DNA of 64,000 bases from Gigaspora rosea (Eukaryota > Glomeromycota > Glomeromycetes > Diversisporales > Gigasporaceae). How positions within the stretch are numbered: position 1 is the first letter of the stretch; every line of letters starts with the position of its first letter. Shown here in pieces: positions 11,965 to 22,807 of the stretch. The stretch spans positions 87,472 through 151,471 of the forward strand of contig QKWP01001196.1 in assembly GCA_003550325.1 (NCBI GenBank). The letters are read 5' to 3'. A program made the position numbers and the translations under genes. The notes under the pieces are model-generated. The model saw only the letters and a program-made list of their open reading frames with translations. It ran no database searches and was not told where the DNA came from.

Positions 11965-12496
11965 GGGGCATCCATAAATAATGTTATGTTTGAGGGGGGT
12001 CCCCCAAAATATAATGATTTTCCACTATGTAGGGGGGGGTCCCCTCAACATAACACAATTTTTTTATTAAAATTTGTCTAAAACTTGATCCAGTAGTCCA
12101 AATCAAATGATTTTAGTACCATTCGAATCGTCTCGAGGAGAGGATTCGAATGGTACCAATTTCATTTGATTTGGACCACTGGGTCACGTTTTATTAACGA
12201 AATACTATTGGTTATTATGTTTTCTTATAAAATTACTATAAAATCAATAGTATTTCGTTAATAAAACGTGATCCAGTAATCCAAATGAAATGATTTGGTA
12301 CCATTGGATTCGTCTCATAGAGACAAATTGAATAGTACCAAAATCATCCAGATTGGACCACTGGATCATAATATATTCAAGTTTTTGTAAAATTTTATAT
12401 ATAAACATACGGATTTTGAAAAATTTTTTTATATAGTAGAGGGAGGGGTCCAGCGCTACTATGAGGGGGTACATAACGTTATTTATGGATGCCCCC
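11965..12496. mobile_element. PIF/Harbinger-like MITE in the hAT pseudogene
   Basis: Inverted ends GGGGCATCCATAAATAA and, from the other strand, GGGGGCATCCATAAATAA, flanked by TAA (11962-11964 and 12497-12499), a 3-base duplication typical of PIF/Harbinger elements. Removing it rejoins the hAT reading frame around 'FIEIAENGLLAME'. Its centre holds the 12079-12372 foldback. Confidence 0.75.
12079..12372. repeat. Foldback core inside the 11965-12496 MITE
   Basis: Two compound arms carry GTCTCGAGGAGAGGATTCG or GTCTCATAGAGAC dyads, GGTACCA blocks and outer GATCCAGTAGTCC / GGACCACTGGATC ends around an AT-rich loop. The layout and core motif resemble the foldback family at 5957-6281, so the two may belong to one superfamily. 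Confidence 0.65.
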
Positions 12497-13032
12497 TAAA
12501 ATTTTGCAAATTTTCTCAATTATATTTATAGCTTTTAATGATCATTGTTCGAATTTTTTTTCACCTGGAATAACAAAAAGAGGATCGAATTCAGACATTT
12601 TTTCTTTATAAGCATTATTAACACAGTAAAGAGAGGTTGATTTGCAAGCATTATCCATTTTAGAAGAGCTTCCTCTCGTCTTTTTTGAATATGTGCAGAG
12701 TGTGGACAAACTTTTCGCACAAATTAGTAATTTTAGAATTTTGCAACTAAAAATTATAAAGATTAATAAAACTTATTATATAAATATTTAATTTTTATTA
12801 TAGATGCTACCTTTTTTGAATTGACTTTATTATCCTCTGAAACAATTCCATGAACATCTCTGAGATGCATACCTCTTTACCTATTATTTATGGTTTTGTC
12901 AAAGTATTCTTGGATAAATGATAGATGTCTATGTTTGTATAATCTTTTACGTTTGGGAATAGTAGTCACTTTGTCTAAAAAAAAAATTAAAAAAAATTAA
13001 AATCTGTAATACTTTTAAATTTTAAGTTATTA

Positions 13033-13180
13033 GGGCTGTGTCGTTAATTATCTGATTATTTTTTATCAGAGGCCTACCTCCCCCCTCTTCCTTAATATAT
13101 ATATAGTCAGGTTTTTATATATAATTTCAACTTTTTTTACCTCTCCCCCCTAAAAATTTACCTGATTTTTGTCACTTCCC
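13033..13180. mobile_element. Tourist-like MITE, copy 1
   Basis: Starts GGGCTGTGTCG and ends GTCACTTCCC, flanked by TTA on both sides (13030-13032 and 13181-13183). The C-rich and CCTGATTTTTGT interior is almost identical to 61272-61422. It lies within the hAT pseudogene, probably in its first intron. Confidence 0.75.
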
Positions 13181-13354
13181 TTACTAAATTTTTATACCAT
13201 TTTTAAAAGTCGTTTGGCTATCAGGTAATACTTCAGCTGACAAATCAGATGAAGTTCTTGAAATTTCGGACAGACCACATTGTTTCAAATCAGTGTACAT
13301 TGTTTCAAAATTAATATTGCTATTATAATAATAGTCAGAATTGTCATTAGCCAT

Positions 13355-14085
13355 CGTCTTGTTGCAATATATAAATAATTAACTTCTTAATTACATCTTT
13401 TTTTTTTTTTTTTTTACAAATTAATCCATCTATAAACTTCTAAATTCACACTTTAGTGATCAAAAAATACGACAATAAAGTATGCCGTTCTATATAGCAA
13501 TACCAAAATACCAAACAAAAAAAATTTTTTTAAAATATTAAAGGTTAGAATTTTTTTTAGTTTATTAATATTCTTTCTATTTATTCTTTCGCTATAATTT
13601 GCAAGCTTTATGTTAAATATATATATGCATAGTTAAAGTATAAAACTATATAGATTATACCTTTATTTTTTTACGATTTTAATAATAACACCTTTTAGTA
13701 TATTGAGTGTGTATTGTTTTATTATCTTGTATGATAATACAGTAATATATATATATATATAATAAACTCTTATTCACAAGCTCAAACTTTATATGCACAA
13801 ACTCAAAGTTACCTGCATGTACTACTAAATTTATACTATATATTACCTTCGTATATATGTACATGCGTATCTGGTATATACATATGTATGTACATATATA
13901 CCAAATACTGATATGCAAAATTCTAGCAATATTTGGGATTATAATTTAGATAATCTTTATTTTTAATCCGACATGTATTATAGATTTATCTATTTAAAAT
14001 TAACAGATAAAAATATCTGAGATTAATCCAAATTATCAGATCAATCCAAATTAGTTAGCTTATAGATCGAAGCACTACATTTTAA
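13355..14085. other. AT-rich intergenic DNA
   Basis: Poly-T at about 13399-13418 and an (AT)n run near 13745-13762. The reading frame at 13679-13918 is low-complexity and has no family features. No gene seen. Confidence 0.6.
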
Positions 14086-14089
14086 TTTA

Positions 14090-14426
14090 GAAAAAGTTGT
14101 TTAGCGTAAAATTTTACATGTAATACTTAAACGTAAATATAGATTATATTAGTAAAAAAAAGTTTTATATGTGCTAACGTTCAAATTTTTGATTTTTCTT
14201 AAACATTTTTTTACTAAAACAATCCAATCTATCTTTATGACTTAGAAAAAGTTGTTCAAAATAAAATTTTACATTATATACTTTGATATCGCTTATTTAT
14301 TTTTACATTTTACTAGTAAAATTTTTAATTTTTAAAACTTAAAATTTTTTGTCTACACAATCATGCGATTTGATTGGTCAGAATCAGGGGTGCAACATGT
14401 TGCAGATGCGACAAATTTCTATTCTC
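14090..14426. mobile_element. Mutator-like MITE, truncated (right part)
   Basis: Internal blocks (GTTGTTTAGCGTAAAATTTT, ACTTAGAAAAAGTTGTTC) and the right end GCGACAAATTTCTATTCTC match the complete copy at 56355-56896. The left terminal repeat is missing. Confidence 0.6.
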
Positions 14427-14489
14427 TATTGTTTATATGTAATTTTATATAGTAAGTAAAATATTTTTTGAGAATATTTTATAATTGTC

Positions 14490-14695
14490 CGAAGTGTAGC
14501 TGAGGACACTATATTTCTAGACACATGTACAAAAATTTAATCATGTGATCATCATGATGGTGTCTGTCACGCCGCGTAATTAGCCAATAAAAATAAGCAC
14601 TATTACATTCAATAACATGTTAGGTCTAACACAACAAAGATTGCGCATTGTAATTCAAATTGGTTTTGTACATCAATAAAGTGATATTTTTTAAC
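14490..14695. repeat. Terminal repeat of the large inverted-repeat family, solo copy
   Basis: Contains GACACTATATTTCTAGACA, TTAGCCAATAAAAATAAG and TCTAACACAACAAAG, in the same order and spacing as 47435-47560 and, inverted, 60990-61095. Only one arm is seen here. Confidence 0.55.
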
Positions 14696-14714
14696 TTTAA
14701 CTTGTTTTTTCGAT

Positions 14715-15015
14715 TTAACCTTTGCTCAAATTATTTTTTTTTATATAACTTACTGAACATTCGTTTAAATTACTTTACTAAGCCTTCACTCAAATTACTT
14801 ATTTTTGCTCAAATTGTTTACTAAACCTTTGCTCAAATTATTTATTAAACCTTCGCTTAAGTTATTTTTTATATAACTTACTAAATCTTTGCCCAAATTA
14901 CGAATTAAAACCTTTGCTCAAAATATCCTTTTATATAACTTACTAAGCTATCACTCAAATTATTTTTTTTATACAGTATAACTTATTAAATTTTCATTTA
15001 TATATATTTTTTTAT
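14715..15015. repeat. Degenerate tandem repeat (TTTGCTCAAATTATTT units)
   Basis: About eight imperfect units of the form ACTAAACCTTTGCTCAAATT, several followed by TATATAACTT. Spacing varies between about 25 and 60 bases. Confidence 0.7.
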
Positions 15016-15889
15016 ATTGCTTTATTTAACTTATTTTATATATTAATGTCTCCAAAAAGAACTTTCAAGCAAACTATTATAATTAAGTAAAAGAACTTGA
15101 AAAATATCGTTAGATTTAATTGTTGTTTCATATATAGTAAGATATTGATCCAGTTCTATGGCTTGTATTAATTCTAGAACTTTAGTCATAGCCTTATTCT
15201 TGCTAGTTACTTAAGCTATCTAGTGTTAGTGTATAAATTTGATTTACATTTATTAAATAACTTAGTTTGTACTAAAATAGCTTTAGCAATTTTTATCGAA
15301 TTATCATTCTATATATTTTATTAAAATTTAAATATTTATAATGCTTGAAGTTTAACTTGATATGTGAATATAAAATATTGAAATTTCTTTACTACAACAA
15401 TAAGAAAAATTAAATGAGTTTTCAATTAAATTTATTAATAAATTGTTTTTAATTATATTTATTAGCAATAAGTGATTTAAATAGTTTTTTTATTATATTT
15501 ATTAGCAATAAGCAAAATTAAATAGCAATAAGCAAAATTAAATGGTTTTTGTTGAGTATATTTATTAATTTTAATTTCCCAATGCTATATAAAAAGAAAA
15601 ACATATTAATCAAACATGTTAAATAAATTAATAATACTATTTAAAAATAGCTTGGATTAATTCAAAATTAATCTAAATTTGTGAACATATATATATATAT
15701 ACAATATTTTTAAAATAAACAATTATATAATAAATATTTATACTTCGGACTTTAAACAGAGCCTGTTTCCTAGTTAAATTCATTTTGATAAACTCTATAA
15801 CATTATTTAAAAGCTCAAAAGCAATTTACATAATTTAAAAAAAAGGTATATAGAAAAATATTTTTATAATAAATAAATGCTAATTTTAA
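15016..15889. other. AT-rich intergenic DNA
   Basis: No gene. A short direct repeat of TTTATTAGCAATAAGC-like units lies at 15430-15545. Confidence 0.6.
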
Positions 15890-16175
15890 CAGGCTGTGAA
15901 ATTCACAACTCTGCCTCTGCCATTCAAAATTGCAGAATTAGCATGATCTGCAAATTTTCTTTGTGTAACAAAAACAAAATTTTTTACGAAAAAATCAAAA
16001 AATTACTTATAACGCAAAATCTAGTTTACGAAACTACTCCTTTTTATGTGAAAAAAATTTCTTGCTAAATTTTACTATAAAGGTTGCTATTTTTATAACT
16101 CTAATCCTAATCCTAACTCTAACTCTAATTTTAATAGAAAACTTTTTAAAACAGGGGTGTGAATTTTACAGCCTG
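15890..16175. mobile_element. MITE with a telomere-like internal tract, copy 1
   Basis: Inverted ends CAGGCTGTGAAATTCACA and, from the other strand, CAGGCTGTAAAATTCACA. The interior holds TCCTAATCCTAACTCTAAC at 16105-16125, a degenerate TTAGGG-type tract on the minus strand, and an ACTACTCCTTTTTATG block that is shared, inverted, with 22808-23148. A clear target duplication was not found. Confidence 0.55.
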
Positions 16176-16550
16176 TGAATCAAAGTAATTTTTTAAATAA
16201 ATATTATATGGGAATAGAAATTTGTCGTATCTGCGACATGTCACACCCCCAATTCTGACCAATCAAATTGTACTTTTTGTAGACAAAAAATTTTAAGTTT
16301 TAAAAATTAAAAATTTTACTAGTAAAATGTAAAAATAAATAAGCGATATCAAAATATATAATGTAAAATTTTATTCTAAACAACTTTTCTAAGTCATAAA
16401 GATAGATTGTCTTAGTAAAAAACACAGTTTATAAGAAAAATTAAAAATTTCGAACGTTAATATATATAAAACTTTTTTTTTACTAATATAATCTATATTT
16501 ATATTTAAATATTACATGTAAAATTTTATACTAAACAACTTTTTCTAAGT

Positions 16551-16709
16551 TAAAAATGTAGATTATTTTAGTAAAAAAAAAGGTTTATATATACTAACTT
16601 TGGAAAGTTTTGATTTTTCTTATAAACCTNTAAAAATGTAGATTATTTTAGTAAAAAAAAAGGTTTATATATACTAACTTTGGAAAGTTTTGATTTTTCT
16701 TATAAACCT
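16551..16709. other. Identical 79-base copies on either side of a single N (assembly artefact)
   Basis: 16551-16629 and 16631-16709 are identical and separated by one N at 16630. This is the signature of two contig ends that overlap but were not merged. The complete copy at 56355-56896 has this segment once. Confidence 0.85.
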
Positions 16710-16857
16710 TTTTTTACTAAAACAATCTATCTTTATAACTTAGAAAAAACTGTTCAAAATAAAATTTTATGTTATATGATGTGCTATTTTATAATATTTT
16801 ATACTTTATTAAGTATAATTTTAAATTTTTAAAAAACAAAATTTTTTGACTATAAAA

Positions 16858-18205
16858 AGGACTTTTCCTGTTAATTACTTGTACAAATTTCTGAACAAAA
16901 GAAAAACAAAAAATTTTTCATTAGTAAAAGATGAAGCAGTTAGTAATACTGGTTTTTATAAAGGACAATCTTCCTTGTGTCGTTGGGAACTCCTTTATAT
17001 ATTCAGCATGCAAGCCAAAAGCGTTAGTTGTGCAAGATAACTGGTAGTAGGTGCTCTTGGTACAAGAAATTCTGGTGAATTAAAAAAAAAACTTTCATCG
17101 ATGAAGGAATTATAGCTCAGCTAGACAATGAACTAAGGAAAATCACTCTCTTTAAGGTTTTTGGTTACAAGAACTTATTTGACCATATACCCATTATCAT
17201 ATTCTCGCTGGAAGTCAGTTTTGCTAGAATTTTTAACGAAAAGTGGGAAATTCGGTGTACCCCTCTCCAAAAAATAGCATTGTTGTTCCTATCCTAATCG
17301 GGAAGAAGGCATGCAAGTGGATAAACAGGGATAGACACGTAATAGAATATGATACAATAGAGTAGGCAGTTCTACAGAGATTAAATTCCAGAATGTTCTT
17401 TAGTTTTCTTTTTTTTATGTATATATAATACTTTGGTGAAGCGTTTCCTTGTGCAGTATTATCTGTTATATAATTTTTATTGTTGAGTTCAGATTTGGGG
17501 TTATTTCTATTTCTGTTTCCTTTTTTGTTTCTTTTTTTTTGTTTCTTTTCGTTGTTTGTTTTCATTTTGTTAGCTTTCCGTCATTAGTAATAGAATTTTT
17601 CTTCGGTTTTTTCATCTTGTAGTCATTTTATTTTGGGTTTGTTTTTTTTGGTATATCATTTAGAGTTTGTAGTATTTTCTCCTTTTTTATTACTCTTTTA
17701 TTTTCTTAGCTTCAATGTTCTTCTTGTATAGTTTGGTTATCCTTACCATTGACGCTAGATAAGAGGGATTTGAAGAGAAATCCTATGTCGCTCTTTGATG
17801 GGGCTGACAAAATTGTCTGTCTTATCAGTGAAGCAGTGCAATAGGTCGCACCAAGGTACTCTTGAAGTATTCGGGTGATGCCAGACCTGCTATAGATAGA
17901 GTATCGATAATAAGTAATTAACATAGTTTAGTTATATTATATATCTAATATCTAATAAAGGTACCGATAAGACAGGACCCCGAAATATACATAAATAGAT
18001 CAGGTAACTGTCAGGTATAAGTTTGCTTATTTTTGAAGTTTTTATGCAGGTCTTTTCTATTTATAGTAATTTTTTTGCTTATTTTTAAAGTTTTTTTGCA
18101 GATCTTTTCTTTTTTAGTAACCCTATAATTAACCTAACCTATCTATGTATATTTCGGGGTCCCGATGAGACTATCAAAGAGTTAAAAAAAATAAATAATA
18201 ATAAA
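16858..18205 (+). mobile_element. Non-autonomous LINE-like retroposon A, copy 1
   Basis: Flanked by TTTTTGACTATAAAA (16843-16857) and TTTTTGCCTATAAAA (18206-18220), a 15-base target duplication with one mismatch. It ends in an A-rich tail (about 18184-18205). Shared family blocks include TATATTCAGCATGCAAGCC near 17000 and the terminal CTAATAAAGGT block near 17952. The 5' end (ACTTTTCCTGTTAATTACTTG) is a diverged form of the family 5' end. A MITE (17974-18163) is inserted near its 3' end. No conserved protein is encoded. Confidence 0.8.
17974..18163. mobile_element. hAT-like MITE (AGGACCCCG ends)
   Basis: Inverted ends AGGACCCCGAAATATACATA and, from the other strand, GGGACCCCGAAATATACATA. Flanked by GATAAGAC (17966-17973) and GATGAGAC (18164-18171), an 8-base duplication with one mismatch. 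The interior has two copies of an about 50-base unit starting TTTGCTTATTTTT. Excision restores the 3' end seen in other retroposon A copies. Confidence 0.8.
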
Positions 18206-18450
18206 TTTTTGCCTATAAAATCGTGCGATTTGATTGGTCGAAGCAGGAGTGTGACATGTCGCAGGTGCGACAAATTTATTTTTCCATAATATATATATAA
18301 TATATATATTATTTAATATTAAGTAACTTTTTTTACTGGTTCATTTTGGATGATTTTACTACCAAATGTTCATCTTAATGAGATGATTCTAACAAGCTCA
18401 AAATCATTAAAATCTAATTATAGGGTTACAAAATCGTTAAGGTTTTGTAT

Positions 18451-19725
18451 TTTTTTTTTAAACTTTGTAACCGTCTGACCTTTATTAGCAAATTACATAA
18501 ATTTTATATACTAACTGTAATGATCGAACTAAGCCAGCTGCCCAAATTGGTGCCCAACTTTGGTATTGTACTAAAATAGTTTGCTTATACTCAAGCATGG
18601 TCTTCTCCAACAGCAAGAAGTATAGCACTGTCTGGCTTTAAAAACCAATCACAGAATCCATTCCTCCAAAAAACTTTTTCTCTAAGCTTCTTATAAAGAA
18701 GAATAAAAAAGAGGAAAAAATTAAAAGGGGAACAATACCTAAATGAATAACCAAAAGAACCAACCAAAAATACAACCAAAAGAAAAGAAATAATAAAAAA
18801 GAAAAATCAAAGAAAAAGCAAAAAATGAATAGAAACTGTAGATGCTAACACATCTGGTATAAACAATAAAAATTATATAATACTCTAAGACTAATGTCTA
18901 TCAGTATATTATATGTACAAATATAGAAAAAAAAACAAAACTAAAACAACAAACAAAGATAAAAAATTTCTTTATGTGCCCTCCTAGATTCCTAACATGT
19001 CATTCACTGTATTTGTATATTGCAACCAAAATTAACTCGTGACGGCATTAGTTCTGGAATGGGAACATTCCCAATTTAAAATGGTAAACACCACTGATCT
19101 TTTGGAAGGGGTAAACTAGAATTTTTACTTTTTGATTTCGAAAAATGTAAAATGATACTTAAAGAAATTTAAAGGAAAGGATGTAGTTGGAAAAACTCAA
19201 TTTTTTGTTGTTTCCTATTGTTTTTCCTCAGAAAACTTAGTCGATGAAAGAAAACTTTAAACTCTACCAAAATTTTTCGTACAAGAGCTCTACCTTCTGC
19301 TAGTTATCTTGTAAAAGTACATTTTTGGCTTGCATATCGAATATACAAAGAACATACATAAAGACAAAAGCATTTCGGGTTCTAAAACCTAAAATTAAAA
19401 TTTGAAGACGAAATTGTTTTTGACCTATTTTACTTGAAAGACAAATTATTTGATACTTTTTTTGAATAGACAAAATTATAAAAAACATATCAATATAAAT
19501 TTTATTTGCTCTTCCTTATAAAAAATTTTAATTTTCTCTAATAGAGATGAAATAGGTCTTTTTCAAAAATCTATTTTGGTGGCATCACTAACAAAAAAGT
19601 CCCTGTAGCCTTAGTTGACCTTTGTAAAAACTGTTATTCTGTATTAGGCAACTCACCAACAAAAAACATCTTGTTTTCCATCTATTGGTAATTTGGTCCA
19701 GGTGATCATCGAAAAGAGTTTTCGT
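18451..19725 (-). mobile_element. Non-autonomous LINE-like retroposon A, copy 2
   Basis: Flanked by an exact 15-base duplication, GTTAAGGTTTTGTAT (18436-18450 and 19726-19740). On the minus strand it runs from AACTCTTTTCGATGATCA near 19700 to an A-tail (T-run at 18451-18459). The 3' block GCTAATAAAGGTCAGACGGT matches copy 4. Hydrophobic reading frames in it are not conserved between copies. Confidence 0.88.
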
Positions 19726-19769
19726 GTTAAGGTTTTGTATTATTATATATATAAATTTTAATATATGAT

Positions 19770-20828
19770 AGGGGTGTGGTGACATAGTGTAGTTAGATAG
19801 TTGTCACCCCCAAGTAGTTGTAGCAAAGGTACAGAGTTCGAATCCCACTGGAGATGATTTCAAAGAATTTATCTGTGTTATGGTAACCCAGATTCTGAGC
19901 TCGGATTTACAAATTTGTTTTCTAGATTATACCAACTCGTATTGGAAGCTTTGGCACTATGTTATGCACAAAACTGAGGCACGTAGATTCTGGAGAGTGC
20001 AGGCACTATGTTATACACAGAACCGTAGAACAAAGGGAAACCATACTTGGCAAGTCCTGAGTAGAGAGGTAGCCAAACTTTCGACAGTACCTAATAGGAA
20101 TTGGACGAGGACTGACCAGTAGTGGACTGATCGGAAGCGGACTTATGACAAAAGGGTTTATGGCAGGCCCTACCAACCGGACCAACGGGGGTCGCACCAG
20201 TGGAAAAGGACATGTGTTTCAAAATTATATATCAGGAGGTGGGAGCTCCTAGGTTCGCCAGGGCTGACCAACCCTTCCGAGTCCTCGGATTGGAAGTAGA
20301 AAGGCAACCAGGTGAAAGAAAGCTTCTGGCGAAAAGAAACTGAAAGTAGAATAGGATAGTACTAGGGTCAGGTGAACTCTACAAGGGCAAAAGTAGATAG
20401 TGATAGCGGTTAGATAACCATTCCTAACTGCAAGTGTTGGTTTCAGCAAATGCATACACTACCGAAAGCGTAGGTGATACCTGTGTGGGACAGGAATCGC
20501 TCTACCAATTCTCTCACTGGGATAAACTAGTCCTAAGGGTGTCAGGTTAGTATCTGGAACAGGTTCCGGTGATACAAGACGGACTGGCAGAAGGCAGGGA
20601 TCAGAGGGTTTAAATAGGCAATGCCAATATGTGGGTTGCAGGTATGACAGCTAGTGTAAAACCTTCGGGTGGCTACTTAAATAGGAAACCAAAAGTTGCA
20701 GGTGAGGCTAGTTGTACTCTCGTCAATGTACAAATGTTGGATGTTCCTCCATATAGGGCGTCCAGGGTCTGATTATCTTGAATAAAAGCTCTTCCCCCAA
20801 AGTGGGCACTTTGACTAGAAAAAAAAAA
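19770..20828 (+). mobile_element. SINE-like retroposon B with a tRNA-like head
   Basis: The head contains an RNA polymerase III box A-like CATAGTGTAGTTAG (about 19783-19796) and a near-consensus box B GAGTTCGAATCCC (19834-19846), about 40 bases apart, as in a tRNA gene. A relatively GC-rich body of about 950 bases follows and ends in an A-run (20819-20828). It sits in the loop of the 18313-20986 foldback next to retroposon A copy 2. A 3' fragment of the same family is at 33018-33157. It is long for a classical SINE and may be composite; its target duplication is masked by (AT)n. Confidence 0.65.
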
Positions 20829-21039
20829 TATATATATATATAATAATGCAAAACCTTAGTGATCTTATGACCCTGTAATTGGATTTTAATAATTTTGGGC
20901 TTGTTAGAATTGTATCATTGAGATGAACATTTGGGTAGTAAAATTATCAAAAACAGACCAGTAAATCAAGAGTTATTTAATATTATATATTTATATAATA
21001 GATTATAAATATTAGTCATAATATTAACCAATCAGAATT

Positions 21040-22157
21040 CAACGCAACTCTTTCTGACGATCACTTGAACCAAATTTTCCTACTAAAAAAAAACAAAAAG
21101 TTTCTTGTTAGAGCGTTGCATATACTTAATGTATAGTAGGATAATACAGGAATATAGTTTTTATAACGGTCAACTTCTCTTTAGGGACTCCTTTGTATAT
21201 TCGGCATGCAAGCCAAAAGCGTCTGCTTACAAAATAACTAGCAGGAGGTGGTGCCATTATACAAGAAATTTTGGTAGAGAGCTAAGAGCTTCTCTGTCGA
21301 TGAAGTAACCTGTAGTAAAACAGTAAAGAACAACAAAAAAATGAGTTGTATTTGGAATACACTTTCTTTTAAATTTGCTTCAAGTATCATCTTACTCCTC
21401 TTTGGACTTTTCGAAATTTTGCCAAAAAGTGGGAAATCCAGCTTACCCCCTTCAAAAGATCAGTAGTGTTTACCGGTACTCCTTTCAAATTGGGAATGCC
21501 TACCAAATCGGAATCAAGTCACGAGTGAAATCAGGTCCTTTGAGATAAACAATAAATGACACGTAAGGTGTTTTGGAGTAAAATACGAAATGAAATTTCT
21601 TTCTAGAATGTTCTATTATGCATAGTTTCTTTTTCTTTTTTCTTTCTTAAATTTGTACATATAATACTTAGATGAAATGACCTTGTGCAGTATTATATAA
21701 TTTTTATTGGCTAGCACAGGCGTAAATAGTACTATCATAGCCATTTACTTTGGCCCTCTTCTTTTTTTTTCATTTTTATGTTATATTACTTTGGTTTTTC
21801 GTTTAGATTGTATAGCTTTTAACCATTTTATTCTTCCTTTTATTTTCTTTATACTCATTTGTTTTTTAGTAGAATCCTGCTACTTGAGAAGTTAAAAAAA
21901 GAGGGTTAGAAAGTAGGCAGTTATAATAGGCAGCAAACTCCAATCAGTGATTCAAATACTCTAAATCTAACGAGAGGAGGGATTACCAATAAAAGAAATG
22001 TTTGATATAGCAGGTCACATTTAAGGATCTTTAGGACATCTGGGTGGGACACACTTTATGATTTTAACCAACTTAGATTAGGTAAATCATTTTGTACTGA
22101 TGTTACATATATGATGAAATAAAGTTGCAGCATGACTGCTGAATTATAAAAAAAAAA
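21040..22157 (+). mobile_element. Non-autonomous LINE-like retroposon A, copy 3
   Basis: Flanked by an exact 17-base duplication, ATTAACCAATCAGAATT (21023-21039 and 22158-22174), with an A-tail at 22146-22157. AACTCTTTCTGACGATCA at 21046-21063 is identical to the 5' terminal block of the full LINE (32060-32077, other strand). A small hairpin GCAG/CTGC with loop CATGA lies near the 3' end (22127-22139). There is no conserved coding; the frame at 21707-21895 is hydrophobic and not supported. Confidence 0.9.
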
Positions 22158-22199
22158 ATTAACCAATCAGAATTGAGATTAGAGTGAAAATGCTATACA

Positions 22200-22499
22200 T
22201 GGATAGGAGTGGATATTGAGTAAAAAATATTACGTAATAAATAGCACGCCCTTATTTTTATAAATATTTTTAGACCTTTAAAAGCAAATCATCATTACCT
22301 AATTCATTGTAACATACCAAGATTAATATTGAACAATCATGATCCCGTGGCCACTCATTGCCAATCAAATATCAATCTTTGTAACTCTTTGTTTCAATTT
22401 CTGATGGCATTTTCTGGCGTCAGAATTTTTTAATTGAATTTATCTGAACCCCGAGGTACCGCAGCATTACGTGAGCACTATGAAAGAAACTCATCTATT
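22200..22499. other. Intergenic DNA
   Basis: No gene or clear repeat seen; somewhat less AT-rich near 22440-22480. Confidence 0.4.
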
Positions 22500-22504
22500 G
22501 AAAT

Positions 22505-22752
22505 TCATTAAAATTAAAAAAGTTGGTGCTGTTTTTTTTTTTTATAGGCGCCTAAACTTTGAATAAAGTTTACTTGGCATTTATCTAGTCAAATTTAATC
22601 AAAATTTATTTATTTTAATTTTGTAAGTACATAGAATTAAAATAAAAAAGAAAACAACTTTGACCAGATGAATGATAAGTAATCTTCATTCAAAGTTTAA
22701 TGTCTTTAAAAAAAGAAGCTGCTGCTAATTTTTTTTAAAAATTTTAATGAAT
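22505..22752. mobile_element. Small inverted-repeat element
   Basis: Arms ATTCATTAAAATTAAAAAAG...GGTGCTG (from about 22505) and the matching right arm ending TTTTAATGAAT (about 22700-22752) are imperfect reverse complements, with an inner CTTTGAATAAAG / CATTCAAAG pair. No target duplication was identified. Confidence 0.5.
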
Positions 22753-22807
22753 ATTTTTTGACAATCCACTATTCAAATTCAATCAATTTTTTTTATTTTA
22801 ATTCTAG

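Larger units (their letters stand above)
10252..13354 (-). pseudogene. hAT-superfamily transposase pseudogene
   Basis: Translating the minus strand piecewise recovers most of a hAT transposase. An ATG at 13354 opens 'MANDNSDYYY'. A finger-like 'HLRDVHGIV' lies near 12850-12890. 'NNAYKEKMSEFDPLFV' lies near 12550-12620. 'LLAMEFWSSKSKHKYLGITA', the catalytic-core block, lies near 11870-11950. 'HTLQLAIGKG' lies near 11606-11660. The C-terminal dimerisation block 'KIARKYLGISATSVSSE' leads to a TAA at 10252-10254. The conserved Arg after 'SVSSE' is replaced by TGA, consistent with a CGA to TGA change. Frameshifts and stops recur, and two MITEs (11965-12496 and 13033-13180) interrupt it. A first intron near 12980-13190 is likely, with the second MITE inside it. 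The terminal repeats of the parent element were not identified. Confidence 0.85.
16210..18285. mobile_element. Mutator-like MITE with long TIRs, split by a retroposon
   Basis: The left end GGGAATAGAAATTTGTCG (16210) and the right end, from the other strand GGAAAAATAAATTTGTCGCA (18285), form roughly 70-base inverted repeats. Flanks ATATTATAT (16201-16209) and ATAATATAT (18286-18294) are a 9-base duplication with one mismatch; 9-base duplications and long TIRs point to Mutator-like elements. A retroposon (16858-18205) interrupts the right terminal repeat. Confidence 0.75.
18313..20986. repeat. Foldback element split by two retroposons
   Basis: Left arm 18313-18450 and right arm about 20845-20986 are reverse complements and carry the family motifs TTTTGGATGATTTTACTACC, TTAATGAGATGATTC and, at the centre, AAGGTTTTGTATTATTATAT. 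Retroposon A copy 2 and element B lie between them, so the original foldback was only about 300 bases. Confidence 0.75.

Noticed and set aside
16105..16125. Telomere end
   Set aside because: The tract is short, degenerate and inside a MITE, with unrelated sequence on both sides.
19774..19850. Possible functional tRNA gene
   Set aside because: Box A and B are present, but no good acceptor stem closes and it is fused to a 1 kb poly-A repeat; treated as a SINE head.
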